Shown one piece after another: positions 35,419-44,003 of a stretch of 64,000 nt of DNA. Made by a program: the position numbers and the translations under genes. The notes below the pieces were generated by a model, which was not told the DNA's origin, did not search any database, and worked only from the letters and a program-made list of their open reading frames with translations. The stretch lies in assembly GCA_007859745.1 (NCBI GenBank), contig SMLU01000001.1:930001-994000 (forward strand). The letters run 5' to 3'. Numbering within the stretch: position 1 is the first letter of the stretch; every line of letters begins with the position of its first letter. Source of the stretch: Phycisphaerae bacterium RAS1. GTDB taxonomy: Bacteria > Planctomycetota > Phycisphaerae > UBA1845 > Fen-1342.

Positions 35419-36459
35419 GTGCTTACGCTTCAAACCGAACGAATTCGCAGACTCTTGCTTCCGGTCGGTACTGGTTGGCTGCTCGCCGATTGCATGGAGG
35501 CCCGCGGAAAGCAGGAGCTCTGGATGCGGCAGAAGCCGGAGGTCGTGAAGGCGCTGCGCGAGCTGGCGATCATCCAAAGCGTCGAATCGTCCAACCGCAT
35601 CGAGGGCGTGACCGTCGCAGCCGACCGGCTGAGGCCTCTTGTGATCGGACACGCAAGGCCGCGCGACCGTTCTGAAGAAGAGCTGGCCGGTTATCGCCGC
35701 GGACTCGATTGGATCTTCACGCGCAAGCGCCCCGTCGCGGTCACGCCGGCCGTCATTCAACATTTGCACAAGCTCGCTCAGCAAGGCGCCGGTGATGCCG
35801 GAAAGCTCAAGGCCCGCGACAACGAAATCATTGAGATTCTGCCATCGGGTGGGCGACGGGTTCGTTTCAAACCGACCCCTGCCGCACGCACCGCTGCGGA
35901 ACTTAACGAGCTTTGCACGGCCTATGAGCATATCTGTGAGCAAGAATCGCTCCCGCCGCTGCTGACGATTGCGACCTTCGTGTTCGACCTGCTCTGCATC
36001 CACCCGTTTCGTGACGGCAACGGCCGAGTCTCGCGACTCGCCACCATCCTCTTGCTCCAGCAAAACCGATTTGAAGTGGGCCGATTCATCAGCATCGAAC
36101 GGCTCATCGAGGAACGGAAAGAAGACTATTACGCCGTGTTGGAGCGATGCTCGAAGGGCTGGCACAAAGGCGAGAACGAGATCGTCCCGTGGTGGAATTT
36201 CCTTCTGGGCGTGATGCGAAGTGCGTACCGGGCGTTTGAGGAGCAGGTCGCCTCTGCCCCGGTACGACAAGCCAAGAGCGAACTCATTCGCCGCATCGCG
36301 CTGGGCAGGCCGGACTCGTTTACGCTCGCCGACATTGCTGCCGAGCTTCCTTCAGCGAGCCCCCAACTCATCAAGAAAGTGCTCGGCAGTATGAAACGTG
36401 CCGGCCAGGTAAAGCTCGTTGGCCGTGGTCGCGGCGCCGAGTGGCGGGTCGTTCGGTAG
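35419..36459 (+). CDS. Fic/DOC family protein with N-terminal autoinhibitory motif
   Basis: A 346-residue Fic protein with a GTG start. The catalytic motif HPFRDGNGRVSRL starts at His195. Upstream, SSNRIEG fits the inhibitory (S/T)xxxE(G/N) helix, with Glu62 expected to block ATP binding, so this is class II. A C-terminal winged helix (FTLADIAAELPSASPQLIKKVLG) suggests DNA binding or dimer control. Fic enzymes transfer AMP to target protein hydroxyls. There is no separate antitoxin gene, consistent with built-in inhibition. It stands at the edge of the mobile-element region and may act in stress response or element maintenance. Confidence 0.92.
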   Translation: MLTLQTERIRRLLLPVGTGWLLADCMEARGKQELWMRQKPEVVKALRELAIIQSVESSNRIEGVTVAADRLRPLVIGHARPRDRSEEELAGYRRGLDWIFTRKRPVAVTPAVIQHLHKLAQQGAGDAGKLKARDNEIIEILPSGGRRVRFKPTPAARTAAELNELCTAYEHICEQESLPPLLTIATFVFDLLCIHPFRDGNGRVSRLATILLLQQNRFEVGRFISIERLIEERKEDYYAVLERCSKGWHKGENEIVPWWNFLLGVMRSAYRAFEEQVASAPVRQAKSELIRRIALGRPDSFTLADIAAELPSASPQLIKKVLGSMKRAGQVKLVGRGRGAEWRVVR

Positions 36460-36806
36460 AGACCGGCCACCCGACGCACATTCGCTATCGCCAAGCCTCG
36501 TTGCAACGCATGAAGATCGCATTCCTGGCCTTCTGAAGCACCGTCTAACGCTCAGATCGCACCGTAACGCATGGACAGTTATCGTGCGTTTCATGCGTGA
36601 TCGCTTCGCTGAACGGCCGATCCAACGGGTCATCGTTGGCTCGTCTCCATGCCAGCCGAACCCTCCGGCGAGGAGCCCTCCGGCTCGGGGTCGGCACCGG
36701 CAGATGCGGGCATGCGCGTCCGTCACCATCGGGTCCCAGGGGCCTGCCGGCCTCGCGGGGCGAGGACCCGATGGCGACGGACGGCGTACGGCAGATTTGA
36801 TCAGCT
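36460..36806. repeat. Intergenic region with hairpin repeat (copy at 36715-36794)
   Basis: No gene is seen. Bases 36715-36794 match 54206-54283 closely. CATCGGGTCC (36727-36736) pairs perfectly with GGACCCGATG (36764-36773); in the other copy the stem is CATCGGGGC/GCCCCGATG, so the changes keep pairing. The interior GGCCTGCCGGCCTCGCGGGG is identical in both. Confidence 0.6.
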
Positions 36807-38198
36807 TCACAACGCGTTGCTGCGCGAAACAACCTGCCCGGTCATCGGCGACTCGCTTGTGCCAAACGCTTGTAGCAGGCTCGAAAGGCCCTCCATCGTG
36901 GGGTGTTTCGCCGCCAGCGCGTTCATGAGCACGGTTCCGGCGGCGACCGGCGCGACTGACCGCGATGCCGCGAAGCAGTCCGCTGAGATTGGCGGGGCAT
37001 GCGCTGTCCGAGAACGGCGCGAGCGCGTCTGGCCACCCACAACTCGACGGAGTGTTGTTCGAGCCCGGTCCTCATCCTGAAGCGTCAGGTGATCCCAACG
37101 CTGCTGACGGATGAGCCATACGAACAGGCCGCACGGATTCTTGCGCCCGTGGAACTTGGCGCGCTCGGCTGCCGCGAAGAATCGCAGGCGAGCGGCTTCG
37201 CCGCCGTGAGTCCAACCGCGGCGCAGGGCTTGAAGGAAGAGCGATTCGAGACGGCGTGTGTCTGTGAGATCCGCCATCTTCACGTCCGTTAATCGAGCAT
37301 CCGTTTCCTCTTCGCGATAAGCACCAGTCGAAACCGCTTGGGCGGGTTTCTGGTGGATCATTCTCGAAGAGAGTTTCCGGTTATTTCTTGGGGGTGGTGT
37401 TTGGGGCCGCTTTTTTGAAGCTGGCGGTGGTGATCCGTTTCCAGATTCCCGCTCGTGTTTCCACGCCAGATTGATTCGCACGGCCGCGCCCCAGCGGTTG
37501 AGCGCCGTCTGCGTCGAGGGCTCGAACACAAGCCAGCCGATCTTGCACAAGTGTTGACGCGCTGCCTTCACGTTTCGGACATCAACGGAGAAAGTCTCAG
37601 CAATCCAGGACGCCTTGCAACGGCCGTCCGGCGCGCACATCCCCTGACGGAAATAGAGGCAGCGGAGCAGATGCCCGATCATCGTCGCCATGCCGACCGG
37701 CCTGGTCAGCCCGGCCAGGAATCGCAGAGTTCGCCGTGGGACAGGAACTTTCCGACGCCGATTCACAACCAGGTCAAGCATCCGCTGTAATTCATCATCG
37801 CCGTCAAGTGCGAAGTCTTGGTCGATGGTCGCGAATCGAATCTGGCGTTCGGACCAGTTCACGAGACCGGCGTGTGACAATCGCCGAACCGCTGTGTGAA
37901 CGTTGGCCGGATCGCTGCCTCCGACGAGGCGGTGAACTTCCTCGAACGAGTAGCTCGGAAATCGATTGGGGGCAACGTTGCAGCGCCGCGCCACGAGCTC
38001 GAAACAGGCGAACCATACCCGAAGGTCATACAGCCGGATGATGCGGCGTTTGTAGGCCCACCATGCCCGTATAAGCGCCATTGCCGAAATGAAGCAATAC
38101 CCGCCGTCGGGCTTGATCCGGCTGTATTCGCTTTTACGTCTGTTCCACGAATTGTTCCACGGCTTGTTCCACGGCCTATTCCACTGTTTTGATTCCAT
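36807..38198 (-). CDS. Putative plasmid-type replication initiator
   Basis: A 463-residue protein without a signal peptide. The central part has two winged-helix-like segments: FPSYSFEEVHRLVGGSDPANVHTAVRRLSH (about 83-112) and CKASWIAETFSVDVRNVKAARQHLCKIGWLVFE (about 200-232), an arrangement seen in plasmid and element replication proteins. The C-terminal half is basic and probably disordered. The first 17 residues are a WN-repeat (QWNRPWNKPWNNSWNR) encoded by four 12-bp direct repeats that look like iterons, so the true start may lie downstream, for example the Met near residue 41. It is divergent from parA, as replication genes often are. Confidence 0.55.
   Translation of the reverse strand: MESKQWNRPWNKPWNNSWNRRKSEYSRIKPDGGYCFISAMALIRAWWAYKRRIIRLYDLRVWFACFELVARRCNVAPNRFPSYSFEEVHRLVGGSDPANVHTAVRRLSHAGLVNWSERQIRFATIDQDFALDGDDELQRMLDLVVNRRRKVPVPRRTLRFLAGLTRPVGMATMIGHLLRCLYFRQGMCAPDGRCKASWIAETFSVDVRNVKAARQHLCKIGWLVFEPSTQTALNRWGAAVRINLAWKHERESGNGSPPPASKKRPQTPPPRNNRKLSSRMIHQKPAQAVSTGAYREEETDARLTDVKMADLTDTRRLESLFLQALRRGWTHGGEAARLRFFAAAERAKFHGRKNPCGLFVWLIRQQRWDHLTLQDEDRARTTLRRVVGGQTRSRRSRTAHAPPISADCFAASRSVAPVAAGTVLMNALAAKHPTMEGLSSLLQAFGTSESPMTGQVVSRSNAL
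38141..38188. repeat. Four 12-bp iteron-like direct repeats
   Basis: TGTTCCACGAAT, TGTTCCACGGCT, TGTTCCACGGCC and TATTCCACTGTT lie head to tail without gaps. They overlap the 5' end of the putative replication gene. Tandem short repeats at a rep gene are typical of initiator-binding sites in replication origins. Confidence 0.6.
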
Positions 38199-38770
38199 AA
38201 GCCAACGATGTTTGGTCGAACACTCGACGGGCGTCCGATTTGCCCGGAGCGAAAGAAGCCGACCCGATTTGTGTCGGTCGTTGGGATAGATCTTGGGTTG
38301 ACAGCATGCGCGGAACTGCGCTAGGTTGATTTTGCGAGAATCATCCTGTGCGGCGTTCGACGCCCCGTCGATCAGCAGCCAACGAATGGCGACCCCTCAG
38401 TCGCCATTTTCGTACTAACCGCCTTCGCTCATAGTCCAATTGCGAGATGACGCCTGAACCCGCTGCGGTTCACGCGCCGTCGCTCGCCTCACGCTAACGC
38501 GCCTTGCCCCGTCGGCGCAAGCCGCGATTTCTCCAGAACAGACCGCGTCGCAAGCGGGCGAGCGGTAGGCCCGGCGAATCCGTGGGCCGGTTGGCCGGCT
38601 CGTCCGCCGTGAGGCACGGTGGGGATTTGAACAAGCCTTGCGCCGTTTAGACGCCCGTGCTATGCCTTGAGACAGTGCTGTGTGCGGGCAGGCCCGCTGG
38701 CGCGCATTCCCGATTGCGGGGGGGCGCCCGCGGGCCGTACAACGCCAAACACGCAGCGTTGAGGAGGAGC
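38199..38770. other. Divergent rep-parA intergenic region with hairpin
   Basis: About 570 bases without a supported gene. AATGGCGAC (38386-38394) pairs perfectly with GTCGCCATT (38401-38409) around a 6-base loop and is followed by TT, resembling a terminator or a partition-site hairpin. GAGGAGGAG at 38761-38769 serves parA. With the iterons next to it, this gap is the likely origin and centromere region. Confidence 0.5.
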
Positions 38771-39667
38771 ATGGCTGAATCAAAGGCATTGGGAACCCTG
38801 ATCGCCGTCGGCAATCAGAAAGGCGGAGTCGGCAAAACCACCAACAGCGTCAATATCGCCGCGGCGCTCGGCCAGGGAGGATATCGATGTCTGATCATTG
38901 ACCTCGATCCTGCGGCTGGCGCGACGAAACACCTGGGCGTGCCCCAGAACAGCTTCGCCGGAACGCTCGAACTGCTCACGACGCATGAGAGCCTCGACCA
39001 CCTCGTCGTCTCTGAAAAGATGCCGTGTGGCGTGGACTTGATTCCCGCCCGCTCGCAACTCGCGGAGCTTCCCACGCTCCTTTCCAAGTTTGTGGATCGC
39101 ACGACGATCCTGGACCGGCCGATTGCGGAAGCACGGCAGCGCTACGACTTCACGTTCCTCGACACCGCCCCGGCTCCGGCCGATGTGACCACGGTCGCTG
39201 CCTACGCCACGGCCGAGTGGTTCCTGCTCTCGGCGTTTCCTCACCCGCTATCACTCGCTGGCCTCACCGAGGCGTTCAAGGACATCGCCGATGTGCGACG
39301 TGGCCGTAATCCCAGGCTGGAAGTCCTGGGCGTCATTTTCACGAACGTCGATGGGCGGGCGACGCGATTGCGCGGCGAATTGGAAGCCGTGGTTGCCGCG
39401 GCCTTGCCCAGTCGTCAATTTGAGACCTCGATCTCTCAGGCCGTGCTGCTCCCCGAACTTTCCGGCCGAGGGAAGACGATTTTCCAGGTGCCGGGCTTCA
39501 CCAAGTACAAGGTAGCCCATCAATACCTGCGGCTGGCGGCCGAGATTGAACATCGCGTCCTGCACCGCGATGCGTTTCTTCGCGGCGAACTGGGTCCGAT
39601 CGGCGCCGCCGCCGTTTCAACGCCGCATTCGCCGGAGCCAATTCCCGAGCAGGTGATGAGTCCATAG
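38771..39667 (+). CDS. parA: ParA-family partition ATPase
   Basis: A 298-residue Walker ATPase. The ATG at 38771 follows GAGGAGGAG; the longer frame to 38657 is not needed. The deviant Walker A KGGVGKTT lies at 17-24, Walker A' in LIIDLDPAAG near 45, and a Walker B-like FTFLDTAPAPADVTT near 135. ParA proteins position plasmids or elements by ATP-driven gradients on the nucleoid. There is no N-terminal HTH, so it is the short class, which usually pairs with a small DNA-binding partner; the next gene, nine bases on, is the candidate. Confidence 0.93.
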   Translation: MAESKALGTLIAVGNQKGGVGKTTNSVNIAAALGQGGYRCLIIDLDPAAGATKHLGVPQNSFAGTLELLTTHESLDHLVVSEKMPCGVDLIPARSQLAELPTLLSKFVDRTTILDRPIAEARQRYDFTFLDTAPAPADVTTVAAYATAEWFLLSAFPHPLSLAGLTEAFKDIADVRRGRNPRLEVLGVIFTNVDGRATRLRGELEAVVAAALPSRQFETSISQAVLLPELSGRGKTIFQVPGFTKYKVAHQYLRLAAEIEHRVLHRDAFLRGELGPIGAAAVSTPHSPEPIPEQVMSP

Positions 39668-39675
39668 GCCGTCGG

Positions 39676-40146
39676 ATGCCTCAACCGTTGCGACAACCGC
39701 CTCCGTCCAGCTCCATCGCCGCGCGACTGCTCGACGCCGAGGCAGCAGCACGGGCCATTGGTCCGGCGCTGTTGAACGACAGCGCTCGGAACGAACCGAT
39801 TGAGAAGGGAACACAATCAGCGCCCGCGCAGGTATGCGCTGTCCTGGTTAAACGCGAAATCACGCTCACGCCGGCAGCCGACGAAGCGTTAACACAGTTG
39901 GTGGACGTGTTACGCCGTGCGACTCGTACGCGACTGGGCACCAGCCTTACGGCACGCGCGCTCCTGCGGGCCGTGGCGCATTGCATGGGGTCCATCGAGC
40001 GAGAAGCTCGCCGCACTGGCCCCTGCAAACTGCCCGCCAACGCGCGCGGACGCGATGCGGAGCGCGACCGCTTTGAGTTTCGCGTTGCGCAGGCCATCGC
40101 AAACGGGATGCGGTCGGCTGCGTGCTTGGAATCTGAGGAACCGTAG
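39676..40146 (+). CDS. Small protein downstream of parA, candidate partition partner
   Basis: A 156-residue protein without a recognised family. The middle, VKREITLTPAADEALTQLVDVLRRATRTRLGTSLTARALLRAVAH, resembles a ribbon-helix-helix-like arrangement (a strand followed by two helices), and the flanks are Ala/Arg-rich and flexible. Small partners of short ParA proteins are often of that type. It starts nine bases after the parA stop, so the two are co-translated. The role as centromere-binding protein is inferred from position and this weak pattern. Confidence 0.55.
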   Translation: MPQPLRQPPPSSSIAARLLDAEAAARAIGPALLNDSARNEPIEKGTQSAPAQVCAVLVKREITLTPAADEALTQLVDVLRRATRTRLGTSLTARALLRAVAHCMGSIEREARRTGPCKLPANARGRDAERDRFEFRVAQAIANGMRSAACLESEEP

Positions 40147-40562
40147 GCGAGGCATGCGTTTTTTTGCGTCCATCGGCTTGGATCACCGCGGACGGCGATG
40201 CGCCGACCGCGACGACCACTTCTACGAGCAAACCCGTGGCATCAGCGTGGACCTGAAGAGCCCTCCGACTCGGGACCGATCCGGCAGTATGGGGGAAGAC
40301 TGCGGAATGATGCCTGACCTTCATCGGCCGTCCCCGTCGGGGACCCCCGCTATGAGCCCCAACGACGACGGCCGAATACGGCAGGCAACCCGCGCACCCA
40401 AGGGGCTGCGAGCACGCGGAGCCCACCGGTAACAGCTCCCGCCGCCGTCGGCGGCGCGCAACGTGCGAGCAGGCCGCCCATCCGGCAATGTCACGCCACC
40501 GGTGCAATTCCGCATAACAGCCTCAGCAGGTGGAACAACCGACCTTTGCAAAGGAGATGACC
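40147..40562. other. Intergenic region with partial dispersed repeat
   Basis: No gene is supported in about 415 bases. Bases 40356-40384 resemble the 3' part of the hairpin repeat at 54206-54283 (shared GACGACGGCCG and TACGGCAG). GTCCCCGTCGGGGAC at 40330-40344 is a small perfect hairpin. AAAGGAG at 40550-40556 serves the next gene. Confidence 0.4.
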
Positions 40563-40841
40563 ATGAAAAACGACATGAAAAGCGAGAAGAACAGGCCCGC
40601 ACACGAGATTCGTTACGGCGGCATCAAGGCCGTGATCTGGCGCAACCAGACCAGCAACGGCACGATGTTCAACGTGACGCTCGCGCGGCTCTACAAAGAT
40701 GGCGAAGACTGGAAGGAAAGCTCGGGCTTCAACACCGAGGATCTGCCCATCATCGCCAAGCTGGCGTACGACGTGCATTCCTGGATTCACGCCCACACCG
40801 AGCGCAAGCCGGCGGCGGAGACGGAGTCCACGGCCGCGTAA
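40563..40841 (+). CDS. Conserved small hypothetical protein of mobile elements
   Basis: A 92-residue protein starting MKNDMKSEKNRPAHEIRYGG; the ATG at 40563 has AAAGGAG six bases before it, better than the upstream in-frame start. The core IKAVIWRNQTSNGTMFNVTLARLYKDG and WKESSGFNTEDLPIIAKLAYDV looks like a compact beta-rich fold with a C-terminal helix. Similar short proteins are familiar from plasmids and integrative elements, where they are unannotated or compared with single-strand-binding proteins. No catalytic residues are evident. Confidence 0.75.
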   Translation: MKNDMKSEKNRPAHEIRYGGIKAVIWRNQTSNGTMFNVTLARLYKDGEDWKESSGFNTEDLPIIAKLAYDVHSWIHAHTERKPAAETESTAA

Positions 40842-40959
40842 CTCCATTGCATTCGCATTCAAGTTGACCGAGGTTGCTCAATCCGTGGTTCTAGCCGAAG
40901 GCCGGAACCACCTGCTTCTCAACCACATGACGCCAACCATCACGTCCCGCAGTCGAGAA

Positions 40960-41290
40960 TCGCCGTCGGCTTCGCCGGCTCCACCGTCGCCGCCGCCGCT
41001 TTGGCTCTGGTTGCGGGTCAGCAAGGACCATGCCGGCCGAGGCCGCCGGCTCCGCCGTCCGCTGCGCGGTCACGGTCCTTGCCGGTTGACCCGCTGCCCG
41101 CCGCCAGCACCGGCGGCCGCGGGCTGTCTGAGGAATCGGGCTGGCGCCCGATGCGTTTTCCTGCTTTCCCGCCGGGCCGGGGTTTGTTCACGAAGAACTG
41201 CGAGTGAACAAAACCCCCGGCCCTCCGGGAAAAAGCTGCCTCCGGCAGCCTCGACGGGACAACACTTCGGCGGTTGAGGGCGCGGCCGAG
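40960..41290. repeat. Structured intergenic repeat, copy 1 (before ardA)
   Basis: About 300 bases are shared with 41945-42265. In order: a long-range stem CAAGGACC (41022-41029) with GGTCCTTG (41074-41081), a hairpin ATCGGGC-TGGC-GCCCGAT, a long stem whose arms are 41174-41191 and 41204-41223 (GTGAACAAAACCCCCGGCCC), and a small hairpin AGCTGCC-TCC-GGCAGC. It lies directly before ardA. The matching copy preserves each stem with compensating changes. Confidence 0.75.
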
Positions 41291-41307
41291 ATTTCAAACG
41301 GAACACG

Positions 41308-41877
41308 ATGGAATCGAAATGCCTGGAACACACCGCGAAAGCACCTGAGACGCCGCGCATCTACGTGGCCTCGCTCGCCGACTACAACGCCGGCTATCTG
41401 CATGGCCGCTGGATTGACGCAGATCAGTCCGCGGACGAGATGCGTAATGAGATTGCCGAACTCCTCGCCGAGTCGAAACAGCCGATTGCCGAAGAATGGG
41501 CCATTCACGACTACGACAACTTCGGCAGCCTGCGACTCTCCGAGTTTGAAGACCTGGAACGTGTCGCGGAGGTTGCACGACTCATCGTCGAACACGGCCC
41601 GCTCTTTGCTGAGCTGGTGAACCATCTCGGCGACGCGTCGAACGTAGAGGAGGCCCGCCGCTACATGGAGGAGGCCTACCGGGGAGCGTTCGACAGTCTG
41701 GCCGATTACGCCGCAGACCTCATCGAGGACTGCTATGCCGACATTCTGAAGAGCCTGCCCGATTTCATCCGCTACCACATCGACTATGACGGCATCGGTC
41801 GCGACCTGGAGCTGGGCGACGACGTGTTCACGGTCTGTTGCGACGGTAAAGTCCACGTCTTCGACGCTCAGATTTGA
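41308..41877 (+). CDS. ardA: Antirestriction protein ArdA
   Basis: A 189-residue acidic protein matching ArdA, a DNA mimic that blocks type I restriction enzymes when an element enters a new cell. Characteristic segments are PRIYVASLADYNAGYLHG near the start, IAEEWAIHDYDNFG in the middle and a strongly Asp/Glu-rich second half ending in DVFTVCCDGKVHVFDAQI. The length is usual for the family. It is preceded by a structured intergenic repeat. The presence of an HsdR-like gene at 63410 gives a local target family, though ArdA generally acts on recipient-cell enzymes. Confidence 0.93.
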   Translation: MESKCLEHTAKAPETPRIYVASLADYNAGYLHGRWIDADQSADEMRNEIAELLAESKQPIAEEWAIHDYDNFGSLRLSEFEDLERVAEVARLIVEHGPLFAELVNHLGDASNVEEARRYMEEAYRGAFDSLADYAADLIEDCYADILKSLPDFIRYHIDYDGIGRDLELGDDVFTVCCDGKVHVFDAQI

Positions 41878-41944
41878 AGTTGAACATCTCGCGGCCCCGT
41901 CGCGTGTGGATTTCAAAACGCTCGAAGCGACTCGGGCACGTGGT

Positions 41945-42265
41945 CCGGCTTCGCCGGCCCCAATGTCGCGTTCGCCGGCTCGGCTCCGGTTGCGGGTCAG
42001 CAGCGACCGTGCCGGCCAAGGCCGCCGGCTGACGCCGTCCGCTACGCGGTCACGGTCGCTGCATTTGCCCCGCTGCCCTGCGCCTGCACCGGCAGCCGCG
42101 GGCTGTCTGAGGAATCGGGCTGACGCCCGATGCGTTTTTTGTTTTCCCGCCGGGCCGGGGGTTTTGTTCACGAGGAACTACGAGTGAACAAAACCCCCGG
42201 CCCTCCGGGAAAAAGCTGCCTCTGGCAGCTTCGTTGAACGTAACTCCGGTTGCGAGGGCGCGGCC
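41945..42265. repeat. Structured intergenic repeat, copy 2
   Basis: Second copy of the element at 40960-41290. The long-range stem is CAGCGACCG (42001-42009) with CGGTCGCTG (42053-42061). ATCGGGC-TGAC-GCCCGAT is followed by TTTTTT and resembles a terminator. The perfect 20-bp stem GGGCCGGGGGTTTTGTTCAC (42152-42171) pairs with 42184-42203 around a 12-base loop, and AAGCTGCC-TCT-GGCAGCTT follows. It precedes the operon starting at 42287. Confidence 0.75.
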
Positions 42266-42286
42266 GATTTATTGGAGACAAGCAAG

Positions 42287-42517
42287 ATGACTCTTATTCC
42301 AACACCGATGCCCGTGGACCTGATGCGGGCTCTAACGCTCATTCACGAAACGGTCTGGAGATACGACCTGTACGTTCCTCTGAACGGTCAAATCAGCGAG
42401 GCGTTTCTCGACGCTCTGGAGACCGTGCGGTGTCACCTGGTCGGCATCCGACGGGACGAATGCGACGAGGAAGTCTCGGCTGCACCCCAGGTTCGCGGGG
42501 AGGGCTGGAGCTTATGA
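42287..42517 (+). CDS. Small hypothetical protein
   Basis: A 76-residue protein, MTLIPTPMPVDLMRALTLIH at its start. The ATG at 42287 has TGGAGA at a normal distance; a TTG 15 bases upstream is a less likely start. It appears helical, with no signal or membrane segment. The stop overlaps the next start (ATGA). Family not recognised; similar small genes accompany ardA in mobile elements. Confidence 0.65.
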   Translation: MTLIPTPMPVDLMRALTLIHETVWRYDLYVPLNGQISEAFLDALETVRCHLVGIRRDECDEEVSAAPQVRGEGWSL

Positions 42518-43071
42518 AGATGGAGGAGAATCAGAGAACCCGTGAACAACTGATATTGCGACGCGAGCAAGGGGCCTACCGGGGCTTGTACGGATGCTGC
42601 CCGTATTGCGGATTCAGCGAGGGACCGTTCAACCTGTACAAGGAGAACTGGTTCGTCTGCACCGAGCATCTCATCCGCTGGTGTGCGAGTTACAATGTCT
42701 TTGACCATCTGGACGGCGAGTGGGACGCGGCGGAAGTGATGGAAAGGTTCCTATCAAAATACCGCGAGATTCCACCGTCCGAAGCAGACCTACCCCCGGA
42801 CACGACGCTCAAGCTGGGATTGGGCCGAACCGTCATCACGCCGGCAGCACAGGAAGCACTCAACGCCGACGATGTTCAGACCTCGCTCGGTCGGCACGCG
42901 TCGGGGGATTGGGGAGACACACACCCGCAGGATGCCCTGGCAAATGACGTTGCGATGGTAAGGGGCGACCGATTGCTCTCCGTCTTTCACGACCGGGCAC
43001 GGACGGCGTTCTGGGTGGTGACCGAGGCAAACCGCTCCGTGACCACCGTGCTACTGCCGGAAGATTACTGA
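42514..43071 (+). CDS. Mobile-element protein with Cys-rich zinc-ribbon-like N-terminus
   Basis: A 185-residue protein. The N-terminal third has CCPYCGF and further Cys/His (VCTEHLIRWC), suggesting a zinc ribbon. The C-terminal third, LGRTVITPAAQEAL to SVFHDRARTAFWVVTEANRSVTTVLLPEDY, matches a domain common in plasmid- and ICE-encoded hypothetical proteins. Its start overlaps the preceding stop by four bases. The function is unknown; the domain is a good marker that this region is an integrated element. Confidence 0.75.
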   Translation: MKMEENQRTREQLILRREQGAYRGLYGCCPYCGFSEGPFNLYKENWFVCTEHLIRWCASYNVFDHLDGEWDAAEVMERFLSKYREIPPSEADLPPDTTLKLGLGRTVITPAAQEALNADDVQTSLGRHASGDWGDTHPQDALANDVAMVRGDRLLSVFHDRARTAFWVVTEANRSVTTVLLPEDY

Positions 43072-43127
43072 ACACCCGCACGGCGGCGAAGGGCCGCCGT
43101 GCCAACCAAAAACAATCCAGGAGGCCC

Positions 43128-43814
43128 ATGCTTGAACAGAAATCCCGAACTTCGCTCCCACGCCCCACGGACGGCTCCATCGTCTCCTACCCGACACGCA
43201 GTCCGCTCTGGGGTGACGCCCGCTATCGCGGAAATTGCGATGGCAGGCTCATTCTCGACCTCATTGTTCGTTACCGGCCGCGGAGCGTGGCCGACCCGAT
43301 GGAAGGCTCGGGGACGAGCCGCGACGTTGTGAAATGGCTGAACGAACAACACGCGATGAACATCGGCTACTGGGGCGGGGACCTGCGGAAAGGCTTCAAC
43401 CTGTTGAAGGACGACATCCCCGGCAAATTCGACCTGGTCTGGATTCATCCGCCGTACTGGAACATCATCCGCTACGGCGAGCACGAAGACGACCTGAGCA
43501 GCTTGGCGGACTACGGCCTGTTCCGCGACGCCCTGCGGTTGTGCCTCGTTCGCTGCTATTTGGCCGTTCGCCCCGGTGGGCGGCTCGCCGTGCTGGTCGG
43601 CGATGTCCGCCGGCATGGCCGGTACATCCCCATCGTCCGGGACGTGCTCAGCCTCGAAGGCGAAATCGGCCAACTTCGTTCGGTCATCATCAAGGCCCAG
43701 CACAACTGCCACTCCGACAGCGTGTCCTACTCGGCGATGGAAGACCCGCTCATCCGCCACGAGTTTTGTGTCGTATTCAAACGTGTCTCGTCGCTGAGCC
43801 GCCAGGCTGCCTGA
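43128..43814 (+). CDS. DNA methyltransferase (N4/N6 amino-methylase type)
   Basis: A 228-residue class I methyltransferase. The SAM-binding motif appears as DPMEGSGTSRDV near residue 58 and the catalytic motif as HPPYW at 107-111, an H-for-D/N variant of (D/N)PPY. The order of motifs is that of the beta/gamma amino-methylase classes, and there is no visible target-recognition domain, so specificity is unclear. No restriction partner is adjacent, so it looks like an orphan methylase of a mobile element, perhaps protecting it from host restriction. The His in place of Asp/Asn in the catalytic motif is worth noting. Confidence 0.82.
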   Translation: MLEQKSRTSLPRPTDGSIVSYPTRSPLWGDARYRGNCDGRLILDLIVRYRPRSVADPMEGSGTSRDVVKWLNEQHAMNIGYWGGDLRKGFNLLKDDIPGKFDLVWIHPPYWNIIRYGEHEDDLSSLADYGLFRDALRLCLVRCYLAVRPGGRLAVLVGDVRRHGRYIPIVRDVLSLEGEIGQLRSVIIKAQHNCHSDSVSYSAMEDPLIRHEFCVVFKRVSSLSRQAA

Positions 43815-44003
43815 CCCTCAACCGTGCTCCGGTCGCTGCCGCAAGTTCGATTCCGCCTCCCGGCAGTCGGCCGGTTTCCCCGGCCCGATTCGTCCATCGA
43901 AACGTCCCGATTCGTAGCTGCAAGCGACACCTGATAAAGGAGTTACGAAAGTGGTTGTGCGCAATCTCCTGACCTGCCAAGATTGTGGATCGGCGGACGC
44001 GGC

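Noticed and set aside
41188-42171. 327-residue minus-strand frame spanning the structured repeat and ardA antisense
   Set aside because: It repeats the same peptide as the frame at 41070-41360 only because the DNA repeat is duplicated; base changes follow stem pairing and not codon positions.
40960-42265. Guide-RNA of an IscB/TnpB-type element
   Set aside because: Length and hairpins are suggestive, but no IscB, TnpB or transposase gene lies near either copy.
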